Made by a program: the position numbers and the translations under genes. A stretch of DNA of 64,000 nt, from NCBI RefSeq assembly GCF_009650215.1, contig NZ_CP045851.1:2941001-3005000 (forward strand). Direction: 5' to 3'. The number at the start of each line of letters is the position of its first letter. The first letter of the stretch is position 1. This document shows positions 26,896-35,041 of the stretch, piece by piece. The notes below the pieces were generated by a model. It was not told the origin of the DNA. It worked only from the letters and a program-made list of their open reading frames with translations, and made no database searches. The stretch comes from Actinomarinicola tropica (lineage in GTDB: Bacteria > Actinomycetota > Acidimicrobiia > Acidimicrobiales > SKKL01).

Positions 26896-26946
26896 GTGTC
26901 CCCCCGTGGCACCGCCCGCCGTCTGATGCGGCGACCGTAGCGCGGG

Positions 26947-27537
26947 TCACCCCAGCGCTTCGGTGAGCGCGTCGCGCGCCGAGTCGTCGAGGGGGATCTC
27001 GGCGACGAGGGAGAGCGCAGCGGGGGTCATCTTCGCCGCGGTGCGCCGCAGGGCCCGGAGCAGGGTGTCCCGGTCCAGGCGCGCCGCCACGTCGGCGAGC
27101 TGGGTCTCCAGGAACGCCAGGCACGCGGCGTCCTCGATCGTCTGGGTGCCGCTCGCCTCGTCGATCCGCACCCGCCGCAGCAGCACCTGGACCCGGTTGA
27201 CCGTGGCCTCGTCGTAGCCCGCGCCGAGGAGGATCGGCACGACCTCCTGGGCGTGGCGGTCCTTCTGGTCGCGCCGCCACCGCAGGTACGCGGCCCGACC
27301 CTCCGGGTACGAGCTGCGGGGCACCTCCCACCGGCGCAGGTGGTGGGCGCGTGCCGCGAGCACGAGCGCGTCGTCGGCGTCGGGGACCAGCCGCCCGACC
27401 CACTCCGAGGCCAAGCGACCGTGGGCGAGCGCGAGCGGCAGATCCTCGCCGCGGACGACGACGGTGTTCGGGTCCTCGGCGTTCGCCGCGTCGATCGCGT
27501 CGATCGCCGAGGACAGCCGCTCGCTCAGACCGCGCAC
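26947..27537 (-). CDS. DUF4202 family protein
   Basis: This 196-residue protein matches DUF4202: SSAIDAIDAANAEDPN, LAHGRLASEWVGRLVPDADDAL, AARAHHLRRWEVPRSSYPEG, YLRWRRDQKDRHAQEV and EDAACLAFLETQLADV. The HHLRRW and KxxHA elements look like an HD-type metal site. GTG at 27537 overlaps the sulfite reductase end by 13 bases, so it is translated from the same message. Family members often neighbour sulfur-assimilation genes; the molecular role is not known. Confidence 0.82.
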   Translation of the reverse strand: MRGLSERLSSAIDAIDAANAEDPNTVVVRGEDLPLALAHGRLASEWVGRLVPDADDALVLAARAHHLRRWEVPRSSYPEGRAAYLRWRRDQKDRHAQEVVPILLGAGYDEATVNRVQVLLRRVRIDEASGTQTIEDAACLAFLETQLADVAARLDRDTLLRALRRTAAKMTPAALSLVAEIPLDDSARDALTEALG

Positions 27538-29315
27538 TCCGAGTCGCCGACCTCGGCGGAGAAGGGCCCGGTCTCGTCGTAGTCGATGAAGAAGTGCGGG
27601 GCCTCGTCCGGCGTCGGGAAGTGGTCGAGGTCCTTCAGGTCCGCGGCCACGCCCTTGGCGCCGCCGGAGCGGTCGAGCCACGAGCGGAACGTCTCGCCCG
27701 CCTCGCGCTCGGCCGCGAACCGGCGCACGACCCGCACCGCGGCCTCGGGGGCCGCCTTGGCGGGGAGCCGGAGCGCCTTGTCGCCGAAGTGGATCGACTC
27801 CTGGCCGACGTAGCCCCCGAGCAGCATCTGGTAGCCGGGCGCGGACTGGCCGTGAGCCCGACGCTCGGCGCCGAAGAAGCCGATGTCGGAGGCGTGGTGC
27901 TGGCCGCAGGAGTTGGTGCAGCCGGAGATGTTGATGCGGATGCCGCCCACCTCGGCCAGGCCCTCCTCCTCGAGCAGGTCGCCGATGGCCTTGCCGAGGC
28001 CACGGGACTGGGTGACCGCGATGTTGCACGTGTCGGCGCCCGGGCACGACACGACGTCGCGAGCCAGCTCGGCGCCCGGCCGGGCCATGCCGATCTGCTC
28101 GAGGCGGTCGTACAGAGGACGCACCTGGCTCTCCGAGAGGCCACGGAACACGAGGTTCTGGCGGTTCGTGAGCCGGACGTCGGCACCGAGCTCGCGCTGG
28201 ATCGCGGCGAGGGCCCGGAACTGGTCCGAGGTGATGTCGCCGAGCGCGGCGTAGGCGACGGCGGAGACGGTGCCGTTGGCGGCGCCCCGGATCACCGACG
28301 TGGCCTCCCAACGCTGGAACGGGTCGCTCGACAGGAGCTGCACCGACACGCCCTGGCCGACGGGCGTGATCTCGCCGGAGTCGGTGCGGCCGGCGGGCTC
28401 GTCGCCGGCCTTGGCGACGATGGCGGGGATGCCGCCGGGCCACGAGGACGACGCGGGCAGGGTCGAGCGCAGCTTCAGGACCCGGCGCTGCACCTCGTCC
28501 CAGCCGAGCGTGTCGATGACCCACTTCATCCGGGCCCGCAGCTTGTTGTCCCGGTTGCCGGTCTGCTCGAACACCCGCAGGATCGCCTCGAGCGTGGGGA
28601 GGAGGTCCTCGCGGGTGGTGAACTCCTCGAGCAGCAGCGCCGGGTGCGGGTTGGCGCCGAGCCCGCCAGCGACGAACACGCGGAAGCCGTGCTCGAGCGT
28701 GCCGTCCTCGCGGCGGCGCACCGAGGCGACGACGCCGGCGTCGTTGAACATCGCCTGGCCGCAGTCGGTCTCGCAGCCGGAGAAGTTGATCTTGAACTTG
28801 CGAGGGAGGCGCTGGCCGATCGGGTTGCGGACGAAGTGCTCGAAGGCGGCCTCGGCCCACGGCGTGACGTCGAGCTTCTCGTAGGGGCAGGCACCGGCCA
28901 GGTGGCAGGCCATGACGTTGCGCACCGTGTCGCCGCACGCCTCGCGCGTCGTGAGACCGACCGAACCGACCTTCCGCATCACCTCGGGCACCTTGTCGAG
29001 CTGCACGTAGTGCATCTGGATGTTGTGGCGCGTGGTGATGTGGGCCCAGCCGCGCGAGTAGGTCTCGGCGAGGTGGGCGATCATCTCCAGCTGCTCCGGC
29101 GTCGCCGGGCCCGCCGGGAACTTGATGCGCACCATCTGGTTGATGCCGCCCTGGCGCTGGCCGTAGATGCCGTTGTTGAGGCGCATCACGCGGAACACGT
29201 CCTCGTCGATCTCGCCGGCCAGGTACTGCGCCACGGCGGCCTCGAACCTCTCGATGTCGCGCTGCTGCTCGGCATCGAGGTCCCGGGGCGCGGGCACGAT
29301 GGGGGTGATCGTCAC
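27525..29315 (-). CDS. sirA: ferredoxin-dependent sulfite reductase
   Basis: This 596-residue siroheme and [4Fe-4S] enzyme reduces sulfite to sulfide (nitrite is an alternative substrate). The cluster ligands are Cys424 and Cys430 (CPGADTC) and Cys466 and Cys470 (SGCTNSC). Two repeated ferrite-like halves are seen, with NNGIYGQRQGGINQMVRIKF, TTRHNIQMHYV and INFSGCETDCGQA in the first and LTNRQNLVFRGL in the second. GTG at 29315 follows GGGAG. The layout is that of mycobacterial SirA. Siroheme genes lie at 3.4-4.8 kb, and an operator array precedes it. Confidence 0.88.
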   Translation of the reverse strand: MTITPIVPAPRDLDAEQQRDIERFEAAVAQYLAGEIDEDVFRVMRLNNGIYGQRQGGINQMVRIKFPAGPATPEQLEMIAHLAETYSRGWAHITTRHNIQMHYVQLDKVPEVMRKVGSVGLTTREACGDTVRNVMACHLAGACPYEKLDVTPWAEAAFEHFVRNPIGQRLPRKFKINFSGCETDCGQAMFNDAGVVASVRRREDGTLEHGFRVFVAGGLGANPHPALLLEEFTTREDLLPTLEAILRVFEQTGNRDNKLRARMKWVIDTLGWDEVQRRVLKLRSTLPASSSWPGGIPAIVAKAGDEPAGRTDSGEITPVGQGVSVQLLSSDPFQRWEATSVIRGAANGTVSAVAYAALGDITSDQFRALAAIQRELGADVRLTNRQNLVFRGLSESQVRPLYDRLEQIGMARPGAELARDVVSCPGADTCNIAVTQSRGLGKAIGDLLEEEGLAEVGGIRINISGCTNSCGQHHASDIGFFGAERRAHGQSAPGYQMLLGGYVGQESIHFGDKALRLPAKAAPEAAVRVVRRFAAEREAGETFRSWLDRSGGAKGVAADLKDLDHFPTPDEAPHFFIDYDETGPFSAEVGDSECAV

Positions 29316-29342
29316 GGTGGGGCTCTCCCGCGTTGCGAAATG

Positions 29343-29383
29343 CGACCTGGGAGGTCGGGTACAAATCCGACCTGCGGGGTCAA
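29343..29383 (-). promoter_or_regulatory. promoter/operator of the sulfite reductase operon
   Basis: Three half-sites alternate in orientation: CGACCT (29343-29348), AGGTCGG (29352-29358) and CCGACCT (29367-29373). The last two form a perfect 7-bp inverted repeat with an 8-base spacer; the first two form a 6-bp repeat with a 3-base spacer. On the minus strand a TTGACC (29383-29378) stands at -35 distance from the central half-site. A dimeric repressor or activator bound here would cover the promoter. Confidence 0.6.
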
Positions 29384-29421
29384 CTATAGGGCCGCGGTCA
29401 ACCCCCGACGCCAGCGGGACC

Positions 29422-29679
29422 TCAGGGGCCGGGCTCGGCGCCGATCTCGGCGAGCCCGTCGCGCAGCGCCACCCGCAGACGTCGGACGTGCTCGGGGAGC
29501 ATGTGCAGCACCAGCCCGGCACCTGCCCGGCCGACCTCCTCGAGAGTGAGGACGACGCGGGGTTCGCCGTCCTCGTAGTCGTCGCTGATCGCCACGGCCC
29601 ACGAGAGCTGCTGGACGTCCTCGTCGTCGGGCGGCAGCTCCTCCGGGGAGAACGGGTGGTCGTCGATCGATCGGCGCAT
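29422..29679 (-). CDS. hypothetical small protein
   Basis: This 85-residue protein has an acidic N-terminus (MRRSIDDHPFSPEELPPDDE), a beta-rich middle (WAVAISDDYEDGEPRVVLTL) and a C-terminal helix (LPEHVRRLRVALRDGLAEIG). The final helix resembles those of small actinobacterial DUF proteins that dimerise. The gene is convergent in neither direction; it lies upstream of sirA on the same strand with 106 bases between. Function unknown. Confidence 0.55.
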   Translation of the reverse strand: MRRSIDDHPFSPEELPPDDEDVQQLSWAVAISDDYEDGEPRVVLTLEEVGRAGAGLVLHMLPEHVRRLRVALRDGLAEIGAEPGP

Positions 29680-29752
29680 GGCGCCAGCGTCGCGCAGCGT
29701 CGGCGGTCGAGCACCGTTACCCTCGGGCGACGGCGAGAGGAGGGTCGCACCG

Positions 29753-31009
29753 ATGCAGGTCGACCGCAGCAGCACCGGCCACCACGGACCGCGCGACGAG
29801 CCGCGCCCGGCACCGGCGCTGGCCGTCGCAGCGCTCGCGTCGCTCGGCGCGGGGGCGATCCACGCCGTCGCCGCCGGCGCGCACAGCGAGCACCGGACCG
29901 CGGTGTGGACGTTCGTCGCGCTGGCCGTGGCCCAGATCGGGTGGGGGGCGCTCGCGCTGCGTGCCGGCACGAAGGCCCACGCCGCGGCGGGGGCAGCCCT
30001 AGCGATCGTCGCCCTCGCCGGGTGGGCGGCCGCCAAGACCACCGGCATCCCTGTCGTCGACGGCCTGGGCGACGCCGAGGCCGTGCAGTGGGCCGACGGG
30101 CTGGCGGCCGGACTCGCGCTCGTCGCTCTCCTCGGCAGCCTGGTCGCGATGTTCGGGCTGCGGCTCCCGGCCGCCCATCGGGTCGTGCCCGTGGCGGCCG
30201 TCGCACTGGTCGCCGCCAGCGTCGGCGGCATGGCGCTCGCCGGCGACCACGCCCACGAGGGTTCCCACGGCGACGACGTCGCGCACGCCGACGACCACAC
30301 CGACGGCTCGACGCTCGCGCACGCCGACGACGTCGACCACGACGCCAACGCCCCGCACGCCGACGACGATGCAGGACACGACGACGCCACCCACGAGGCA
30401 GCCGTCGTGCCGCCCGCGCCGTACGACCCCGCCCTGCCGATCGACCTCAGCGGCGTCGACGGTGTCAGCCCCCAGCAGCAGGCCGCGGCCGAGAACCTCA
30501 TCGCCGTCACGCTCCTGCGGCTGCCCCAGTTCGCCGATCCCGCCGAGGCCGAAGCGCGAGGGTGGCGATCGATCGGCGACGGCTTCACCGGCTACGAGCA
30601 CTACGTGAACTGGGACCTCGTCGACGACGACGTCGTGCTCGACCCCGACCAGCCCGAGTCGCTCGTCTACCAGGTGATCGACGGCGAGAAGACCCTCGTC
30701 GCCGCCATGTTCATGCTCCCCGACGGGGTCGGCCTCGACGAGGTGCCCGAGCTCGGCGGGCGGCTCACCCAGTGGCACGTCCACGACGACCTCTGCTACA
30801 CGCCGGACCCTGTCGCGCCACGCGTGGCGGGTCTGCGCGAGCCCGGCGGACCCTGCGGCCCCGGCCTGGTGCCCGGGCGGGAGAACGCCATGATCCACGT
30901 CTGGATCGTCCCCCACGAGTGCGGGCCGTTCGCCGCCCTCGAGGGCGTGGGTGGCGGGACGATCGCCGAGGGCGAGGAGCGCTGGTGCGACCACGCGCAC
31001 GGCGCGTGA
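29753..31009 (+). CDS. membrane protein with His/Asp-rich metal-binding linker
   Basis: This 418-residue protein has four membrane helices in residues about 20-165, then a linker from about 163 to 215 that is very rich in His and Asp (GDHAHEGSHGDDVAHADDHT and more), then an outer domain. That domain carries GFTGYEHYVNWDLVDDDVV, LTQWHVHDDLCY, AMIHVWIVPHECGPFAALEG and a final CDHAHG. The linker looks like a metal buffer, and the repeated His residues of the outer domain suggest a metal site. ATG at 29753 is preceded by AGGAGGG. No named family is certain. Confidence 0.7.
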   Translation: MQVDRSSTGHHGPRDEPRPAPALAVAALASLGAGAIHAVAAGAHSEHRTAVWTFVALAVAQIGWGALALRAGTKAHAAAGAALAIVALAGWAAAKTTGIPVVDGLGDAEAVQWADGLAAGLALVALLGSLVAMFGLRLPAAHRVVPVAAVALVAASVGGMALAGDHAHEGSHGDDVAHADDHTDGSTLAHADDVDHDANAPHADDDAGHDDATHEAAVVPPAPYDPALPIDLSGVDGVSPQQQAAAENLIAVTLLRLPQFADPAEAEARGWRSIGDGFTGYEHYVNWDLVDDDVVLDPDQPESLVYQVIDGEKTLVAAMFMLPDGVGLDEVPELGGRLTQWHVHDDLCYTPDPVAPRVAGLREPGGPCGPGLVPGRENAMIHVWIVPHECGPFAALEGVGGGTIAEGEERWCDHAHGA

Positions 31010-31037
31010 CGCGTCGGGCCCGTCCTGACCGACTCGC

Positions 31038-32378
31038 TCAGGCGGCGGTCGGGACGCGCCGGATGACGAGCACGCAGACGTCGTCCTCGTAGCCCTCGTC
31101 GGGGCGGTCGAACGCGGCGGCGCACAGCGCGTCGGCCGACGGATCGACCACCGCGAGCAGCGACCGCTCGAGCGCCGCGATCCCCTCGTCGATCCCCGTG
31201 TCGCGCCGCTCGACGAGCCCGTCGGTGAAGAGCACCAGCGCGTCGCCGGGGGCGAGCCGACCTCTGCCCGTGGGGCTGGCGACGCTGCTGTCGGCGCCGA
31301 GCAGGATGCCGTGCGGCTCCCCCAGCTGCACCGCGGTGCCGGCGTGCAGGTGGAGGAGCGGCGGGTGACCGGCGGACACCCACTCGAACGTGCCCGCGTC
31401 GGGCTCGACGCGGAGGTCGATCATCGAGGCGTACTGGTCGTCGCCGGTGGACTCCAGGAGGCACGACAGGAGCCCGATCACCTCCGGCGGCCCGTGGCCC
31501 TCGACCGCGTAGGCGCGCAGGGCGTTGCGCAGCTGACCCATCGTCGACGCCGCGGTGAGCCCGTGGCCGCTGACGTCGCCGATCGTGATCGCGACGTTCC
31601 GGTCCGGGAGCACCAGCGCGTCGTACCAGTCGCCCCCGACCCGGACGTTGCTCTGCGCCGGCACGTAGCGGGCGGCGATCTCGTAGCCCGGCACGTCGGG
31701 GAGCGACGCCGGGAGGACCGACGACTGGAGGGCCAGGGCGACCTCGCGCTCGTGCTCCAGGAGCAACCCGCCGACGAGGGCCGACGCCGACCGGCCGGCG
31801 AGCTCGACCGCCATCGCGATGCCCTCGTCGGACTCGACCGCCTGGGGGTCGTTGAACCCGAGCGACAGCACACCGAGGGTCTCGCCCCCTGCCTGGATGG
31901 GCACGCTCACCCACGACCGCAGGCCGAAGACCTCGATCGTCTGGCGGAGGTAGTCGGGCAGGCGGGCGTCCGGCTGGATCTGGCTCGCCGTGTTGATCTG
32001 CAGCTTCCCCGTGCGGAAGGCGACCGGCCCGACACCCTCGCTGTCGAGGGACTGGATGGTGCCGAGGACGTACCGGCGGCCCAGCGCGGCCGCCTCGGGC
32101 TCCCTGTGGGCCACCGCCACGCGCTCGAGCGCACCGCCCCGCGGCAGGAGCGCCAGGCCGGCGTCGGCGATGCGGGGCACGGCCAGGTCGAGCACCGCCT
32201 GGAGGACGGCCGCGTGGTCGGCGGTGGCCGCGACGGTGCGACTGACGTCGACGAGGAACGACAGGCGGTCGTGGGCGGCAGCGGCGTCGGCTCGGGCCCG
32301 AGCCAGCGCGGCGCGGAGCGCGGTCTCGTCACCGGGCTCGTCGACTGCGCCGTCGGTTCCGCGCCCGCCGTCCCTCAT
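31038..32378 (-). CDS. GAF-domain PP2C (SpoIIE/RsbU) phosphatase
   Basis: This 446-residue protein has a GAF sensor domain at about residues 55-200, with a short coiled coil before it, and a PP2C domain at about 215-445. The metal-binding motifs are VGGDWYDAL, IGDVSGHGLTAAS, WVSAGHPPLLHL, LVLFTDGLVERR and the terminal GYEDDVCVLVIRR. Such enzymes dephosphorylate anti-anti-sigma factors in general-stress cascades. No partner switch gene adjoins it. ATG at 32378 leaves 157 bases to the divergent YhhN gene. Confidence 0.88.
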   Translation of the reverse strand: MRDGGRGTDGAVDEPGDETALRAALARARADAAAAHDRLSFLVDVSRTVAATADHAAVLQAVLDLAVPRIADAGLALLPRGGALERVAVAHREPEAAALGRRYVLGTIQSLDSEGVGPVAFRTGKLQINTASQIQPDARLPDYLRQTIEVFGLRSWVSVPIQAGGETLGVLSLGFNDPQAVESDEGIAMAVELAGRSASALVGGLLLEHEREVALALQSSVLPASLPDVPGYEIAARYVPAQSNVRVGGDWYDALVLPDRNVAITIGDVSGHGLTAASTMGQLRNALRAYAVEGHGPPEVIGLLSCLLESTGDDQYASMIDLRVEPDAGTFEWVSAGHPPLLHLHAGTAVQLGEPHGILLGADSSVASPTGRGRLAPGDALVLFTDGLVERRDTGIDEGIAALERSLLAVVDPSADALCAAAFDRPDEGYEDDVCVLVIRRVPTAA

Positions 32379-32535
32379 CCCTGCCTGCCGATCTCCGCCG
32401 AGGTCCTGCTCGTCCCGCCAACCACCCGTCGCGAAGCACGCTACTCCTTCGCCACGCCGAGCGCCGGGGGACCCGCGTCCGGTGAGGAGACGCGACGGAC
32501 GGCCCGGCGGCGGCCACGCACCTAACGTGCCCGCC

Positions 32536-33177
32536 ATGTCCTCGCTGGCCTGGGCCCTCGCCGCGCTCGCCGCTGCCAGCGCGCTCACCGACTGGTGGGC
32601 CGTGGCTGCCGAGCGACCCTCCGTCCGCCACGTCGCGAAGCCGGCGACGCTGGTCGCCCTCGTCGGCGTCGCGCTGGCCGTCGACCCGGCGCAGGCCGAC
32701 GTCCGGGCGTGGATGGTGGCGGGGCTGATCCTCTCCCTCGTCGGCGACGTGGTGCTGATGCTGCCGGAGCGCTGGTTCGTCGGGGGCCTCGTCGCGTTCC
32801 TCCTCGGACACGTCGCCTACGTCGTGGGCCTCCAGCTCGCACCCACCGACCTGGCGTGGACGCTCATCGGCATCTCCGTGGTCGGCGCCGCGGCCGGCAC
32901 GATCGGCCGTGAGATCGTGCGACGGGTCGCAGCCGGGCGCCACCGCGCCCTCACCGGTCCCGTGATCGCCTACCTCGTCGTGATCTCGGCGATGGTCGTG
33001 TCGGCGTTCGGGACGACCTCGCTCGTCGCCGCCGTCGGAGCGCTCCTCTTCTACGCCTCCGACGCCACCCTCGCGTGGAACAGGTTCGTCGAGCCGCTCC
33101 GGTACGGGCCGCTCGCGGTGATGGTCACCTACCACCTCGGCCAGGCGGGGCTCGTCGCCTGGATCGCGACCGGCTGA
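32536..33177 (+). CDS. YhhN family membrane protein (lysoplasmalogenase-like)
   Basis: This 213-residue protein has eight predicted helices. The family signatures are HVAKPATLVALVGVAL near residue 33, GLILSLVGDVVLMLP, GGLVAFLLGHVAYVVGL and GALLFYASDATLAWNRF. YhhN/TMEM86 proteins hydrolyse the vinyl-ether bond of lysoplasmalogens in animals; the bacterial substrate is uncertain. Convergent with the DinB-like gene across a tandem repeat. Confidence 0.85.
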   Translation: MSSLAWALAALAAASALTDWWAVAAERPSVRHVAKPATLVALVGVALAVDPAQADVRAWMVAGLILSLVGDVVLMLPERWFVGGLVAFLLGHVAYVVGLQLAPTDLAWTLIGISVVGAAAGTIGREIVRRVAAGRHRALTGPVIAYLVVISAMVVSAFGTTSLVAAVGALLFYASDATLAWNRFVEPLRYGPLAVMVTYHLGQAGLVAWIATG

Positions 33178-33183
33178 GCGTGG

Positions 33184-33285
33184 CCCCACGGGTCGGGCGC
33201 GGTTGGCGTCACATGGGCCGGATGTCGCGCCCAACCCCACGGGTCGGGCGCGGTTGGCGTCACATGCGCCGGATGTCGCGCCCAA
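33184..33285. repeat. tandem 51-bp hairpin-forming repeat
   Basis: Two copies of a 51-base unit stand back to back at 33184-33234 and 33235-33285, with one difference seen in the centre (GGG against GCG after CACAT). Each unit can fold: GGTTGG pairs with CCAACC around a partly paired CGTCACAT / ATGTCGCG middle. They lie between convergent genes and may be terminators or a dispersed palindromic repeat. Confidence 0.8.
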
Positions 33286-33304
33286 CCCCGGAGGGGCGCA
33301 CCGG

Positions 33305-33901
33305 CTAGCTGGTCATGCCGCCGAGGCCGACGAGGCCGCGGGCCAGCTCGACCTCGCCCATGTGGCGGAGGCCGTGCTGGTAGATCCAGCACTCGACGGC
33401 GTCGAGCACGGTGATGCCCTCCGGGCCGGCGACGCGGGCCGAGTAGGTGTTCGCCACCTTCTCCGGCAGGGGCCGGGGCACGATCACCCGACGCAGCTCG
33501 GCCGGGTCGAGCTCGGCGAGCCACGCCTCGGTGCGGCCGAAAACCGCCCGCTGGTACTCCTTCATCGCCTCGTAGTCGCCGACCCGCTGGTGGATCATGT
33601 CGGAGACGGGGCGCTCCTTGCCGTGGTCGTCGATCGCCATCTGCACCCGCGCCTGCCACTCGCCGTTCCAGATCGGCATCTGGCCGGTGATCGCCATGAA
33701 CGACGCGTCCTGCATGTTCGTGTAGTGGAACAGCGAGAAGGCGATCGGCAGGACGCCCTCGCGTTCGAAGTGGTTGACGTGGGACAGGTCCATCGTCGCC
33801 ACCGCGTCGTACCAGAGCGAGTGCATCGCGGCCATGCGCCGGCGGAGCGAGTCGAGGTGGAGGGCGTCACCGTCGAGGGCGGTGCTGGTCTGGGCCGACA
33901 T
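33305..33901 (-). CDS. DinB-like four-helix protein
   Basis: This 198-residue protein is helical, with MHSLWYDAVATMDLSHVNHF, PIAFSLFHYTNMQDASFMAI and LDAVECWIYQHGLRHMGEVE. The spaced His residues (HVNH, HY, QHGLRHMGE) suit the metal site of the DinB/YfiT superfamily, often thiol-dependent S-transferases. It is divergent from the TetR gene across a shared palindrome, so it is probably controlled by that regulator. ATG at 33901 follows GGGGGA. Confidence 0.7.
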   Translation of the reverse strand: MSAQTSTALDGDALHLDSLRRRMAAMHSLWYDAVATMDLSHVNHFEREGVLPIAFSLFHYTNMQDASFMAITGQMPIWNGEWQARVQMAIDDHGKERPVSDMIHQRVGDYEAMKEYQRAVFGRTEAWLAELDPAELRRVIVPRPLPEKVANTYSARVAGPEGITVLDAVECWIYQHGLRHMGEVELARGLVGLGGMTS

Positions 33902-33930
33902 GAGGGTCCCCCTTCGTCGTGGTTCGACGG

Positions 33931-33973
33931 CCACCGTAACAATTGACAGGATTCCTGACAATACTTACGGTGG
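33931..33973. promoter_or_regulatory. nested palindromic operator, TetR/DinB divergent promoter
   Basis: An inner near-perfect palindrome, ATTGACAGGA-T-TCCTGACAAT (33942-33962, one mismatch pair), is centred at 33952. An outer perfect 9-bp repeat, CCACCGTAA (33931-33939) with TTACGGTGG (33965-33973), has exactly the same centre. It also contains TTGACA. The position just before the TetR ATG (33978) and the divergent DinB-like gene suits an autoregulatory TetR operator. Confidence 0.75.
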
Positions 33974-33977
33974 GCGC

Positions 33978-34616
33978 ATGACGGTGACCTCGGAGGCCCT
34001 GACGGCGGCGTCGACCGGCGACGACGGGCGGCGGGCGCGCCGCTCGCGCAACCGGGAGACGGTCATCGACGCGCTGCTGACCCTCCACGACGAGGGCGAC
34101 CTCGCGCCGAGCGCCGAGGCCATCGCCGCCCGTGCCGGCGTGTCCGCTCGCTCGGTGTGGCGGTACTTCGACGACGTCGAGGACATGGCACGCGCGGCGA
34201 TCGCCCGCCAGCAGGAACGGCTCGCGCCGGTGGTGCAGCGTCCGATCGACGTCGGCGGGTCGCGCCACGAGCGGGTGCGCCGGGCGGTCGCCCACCGCGT
34301 CGACCTCGTGGCGGCGATGGGCAACGTCGGCAAGGTCGCACGGCTCCGCGCCCCGTTCAACGACGCGGTGGCGGCCGAGCTCCGCCGGGTGCGCGCCGAG
34401 CTGCGCCACCTGCTCGGCGCCGCCCTGCGGCCCGACCTGGCGCCGCTCCCCCGCGAGCGGGCCGAGATGACGCTCGCCGCGATCGACGTGGCGCTCTCCT
34501 ACGAGGCGATCGAGCTGCTCCGCGACGACCACGGCCTCGACGCCGACGTGCTCACCGCTCTGCTCGTCGACGTCGTCCACGCCCACCTCGCCGCGGCCGA
34601 GGCGGGGTCGCGATGA
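33978..34616 (+). CDS. TetR-family transcriptional regulator
   Basis: This 212-residue regulator has an N-terminal helix-turn-helix at about residues 25-70 (NRETVIDALLTLHDEGDLAP, AIAARAGVSARSVWRYFDDV) and a helical ligand-binding domain. The ATG at 33978 lies 4 bases after the palindrome, so the protein likely represses itself, the genes downstream and the divergent DinB-like gene. The stop overlaps the SRPBCC gene (ATGA). Confidence 0.88.
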   Translation: MTVTSEALTAASTGDDGRRARRSRNRETVIDALLTLHDEGDLAPSAEAIAARAGVSARSVWRYFDDVEDMARAAIARQQERLAPVVQRPIDVGGSRHERVRRAVAHRVDLVAAMGNVGKVARLRAPFNDAVAAELRRVRAELRHLLGAALRPDLAPLPRERAEMTLAAIDVALSYEAIELLRDDHGLDADVLTALLVDVVHAHLAAAEAGSR

Positions 34617-35041
34617 GGGCGAGCATCCGCCGCGAGGGGCGCATCGCCCGATCGGCCGACGAGGTCTGGGCGGTCGTCGGACGTCCGGAGCTGCTCCACC
34701 TCTGGTTCCCGGGGATCACCGCGTGCCGGGTCGACGGCGACAGCCGCACGATCACCACCGGCACCGGCGTCGAGATGCCCGAGCAGATCCTCACCAACGA
34801 CCCGATCCAACGACGCTTCCAGTACCGGATCACCTCGCCGCTCGTGCGCGAGCACCTCGCGACCATCGACGTGATCGACCTCGGCGACGGCACGTGCCTC
34901 GTCGTCTACTCCACCGACGCCGACCCGGCGACGATGGCCCTCGTCATCTCCGGCGGCACCGGCGGGGCCATCGAGCAGCTGCGCCGCCAGCTCGAGTCCG
35001 GCGCCGGCCCCGCCCTCGACGCCCTCCAGGGAGGCACCTGA
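34613..35041 (+). CDS. SRPBCC (polyketide cyclase-like) family protein
   Basis: This 142-residue protein has the START/SRPBCC layout: SADEVWAVVGRPELLHLWFP at the start, alternating strands (CRVDGDSRTITTGTGVEMPE, RFQYRITSPLVREHLATIDV, TCLVVYSTDAD) and a long C-terminal helix that closes a hydrophobic cavity. The ligand is unknown. It is translationally coupled both ways, by ATGA with the TetR gene and TGATG with the sulfatase, so it probably processes or binds a compound of the same pathway. Confidence 0.82.
   Translation: MRASIRREGRIARSADEVWAVVGRPELLHLWFPGITACRVDGDSRTITTGTGVEMPEQILTNDPIQRRFQYRITSPLVREHLATIDVIDLGDGTCLVVYSTDADPATMALVISGGTGGAIEQLRRQLESGAGPALDALQGGT

Noticed and set aside
3383-33960. 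TTGACA followed by ATTCCTGAC occurs both at 3383 and at 33944
   Set aside because: The spacing differs by two bases and the first copy is not palindromic, so it is probably a chance match around a -35 element.
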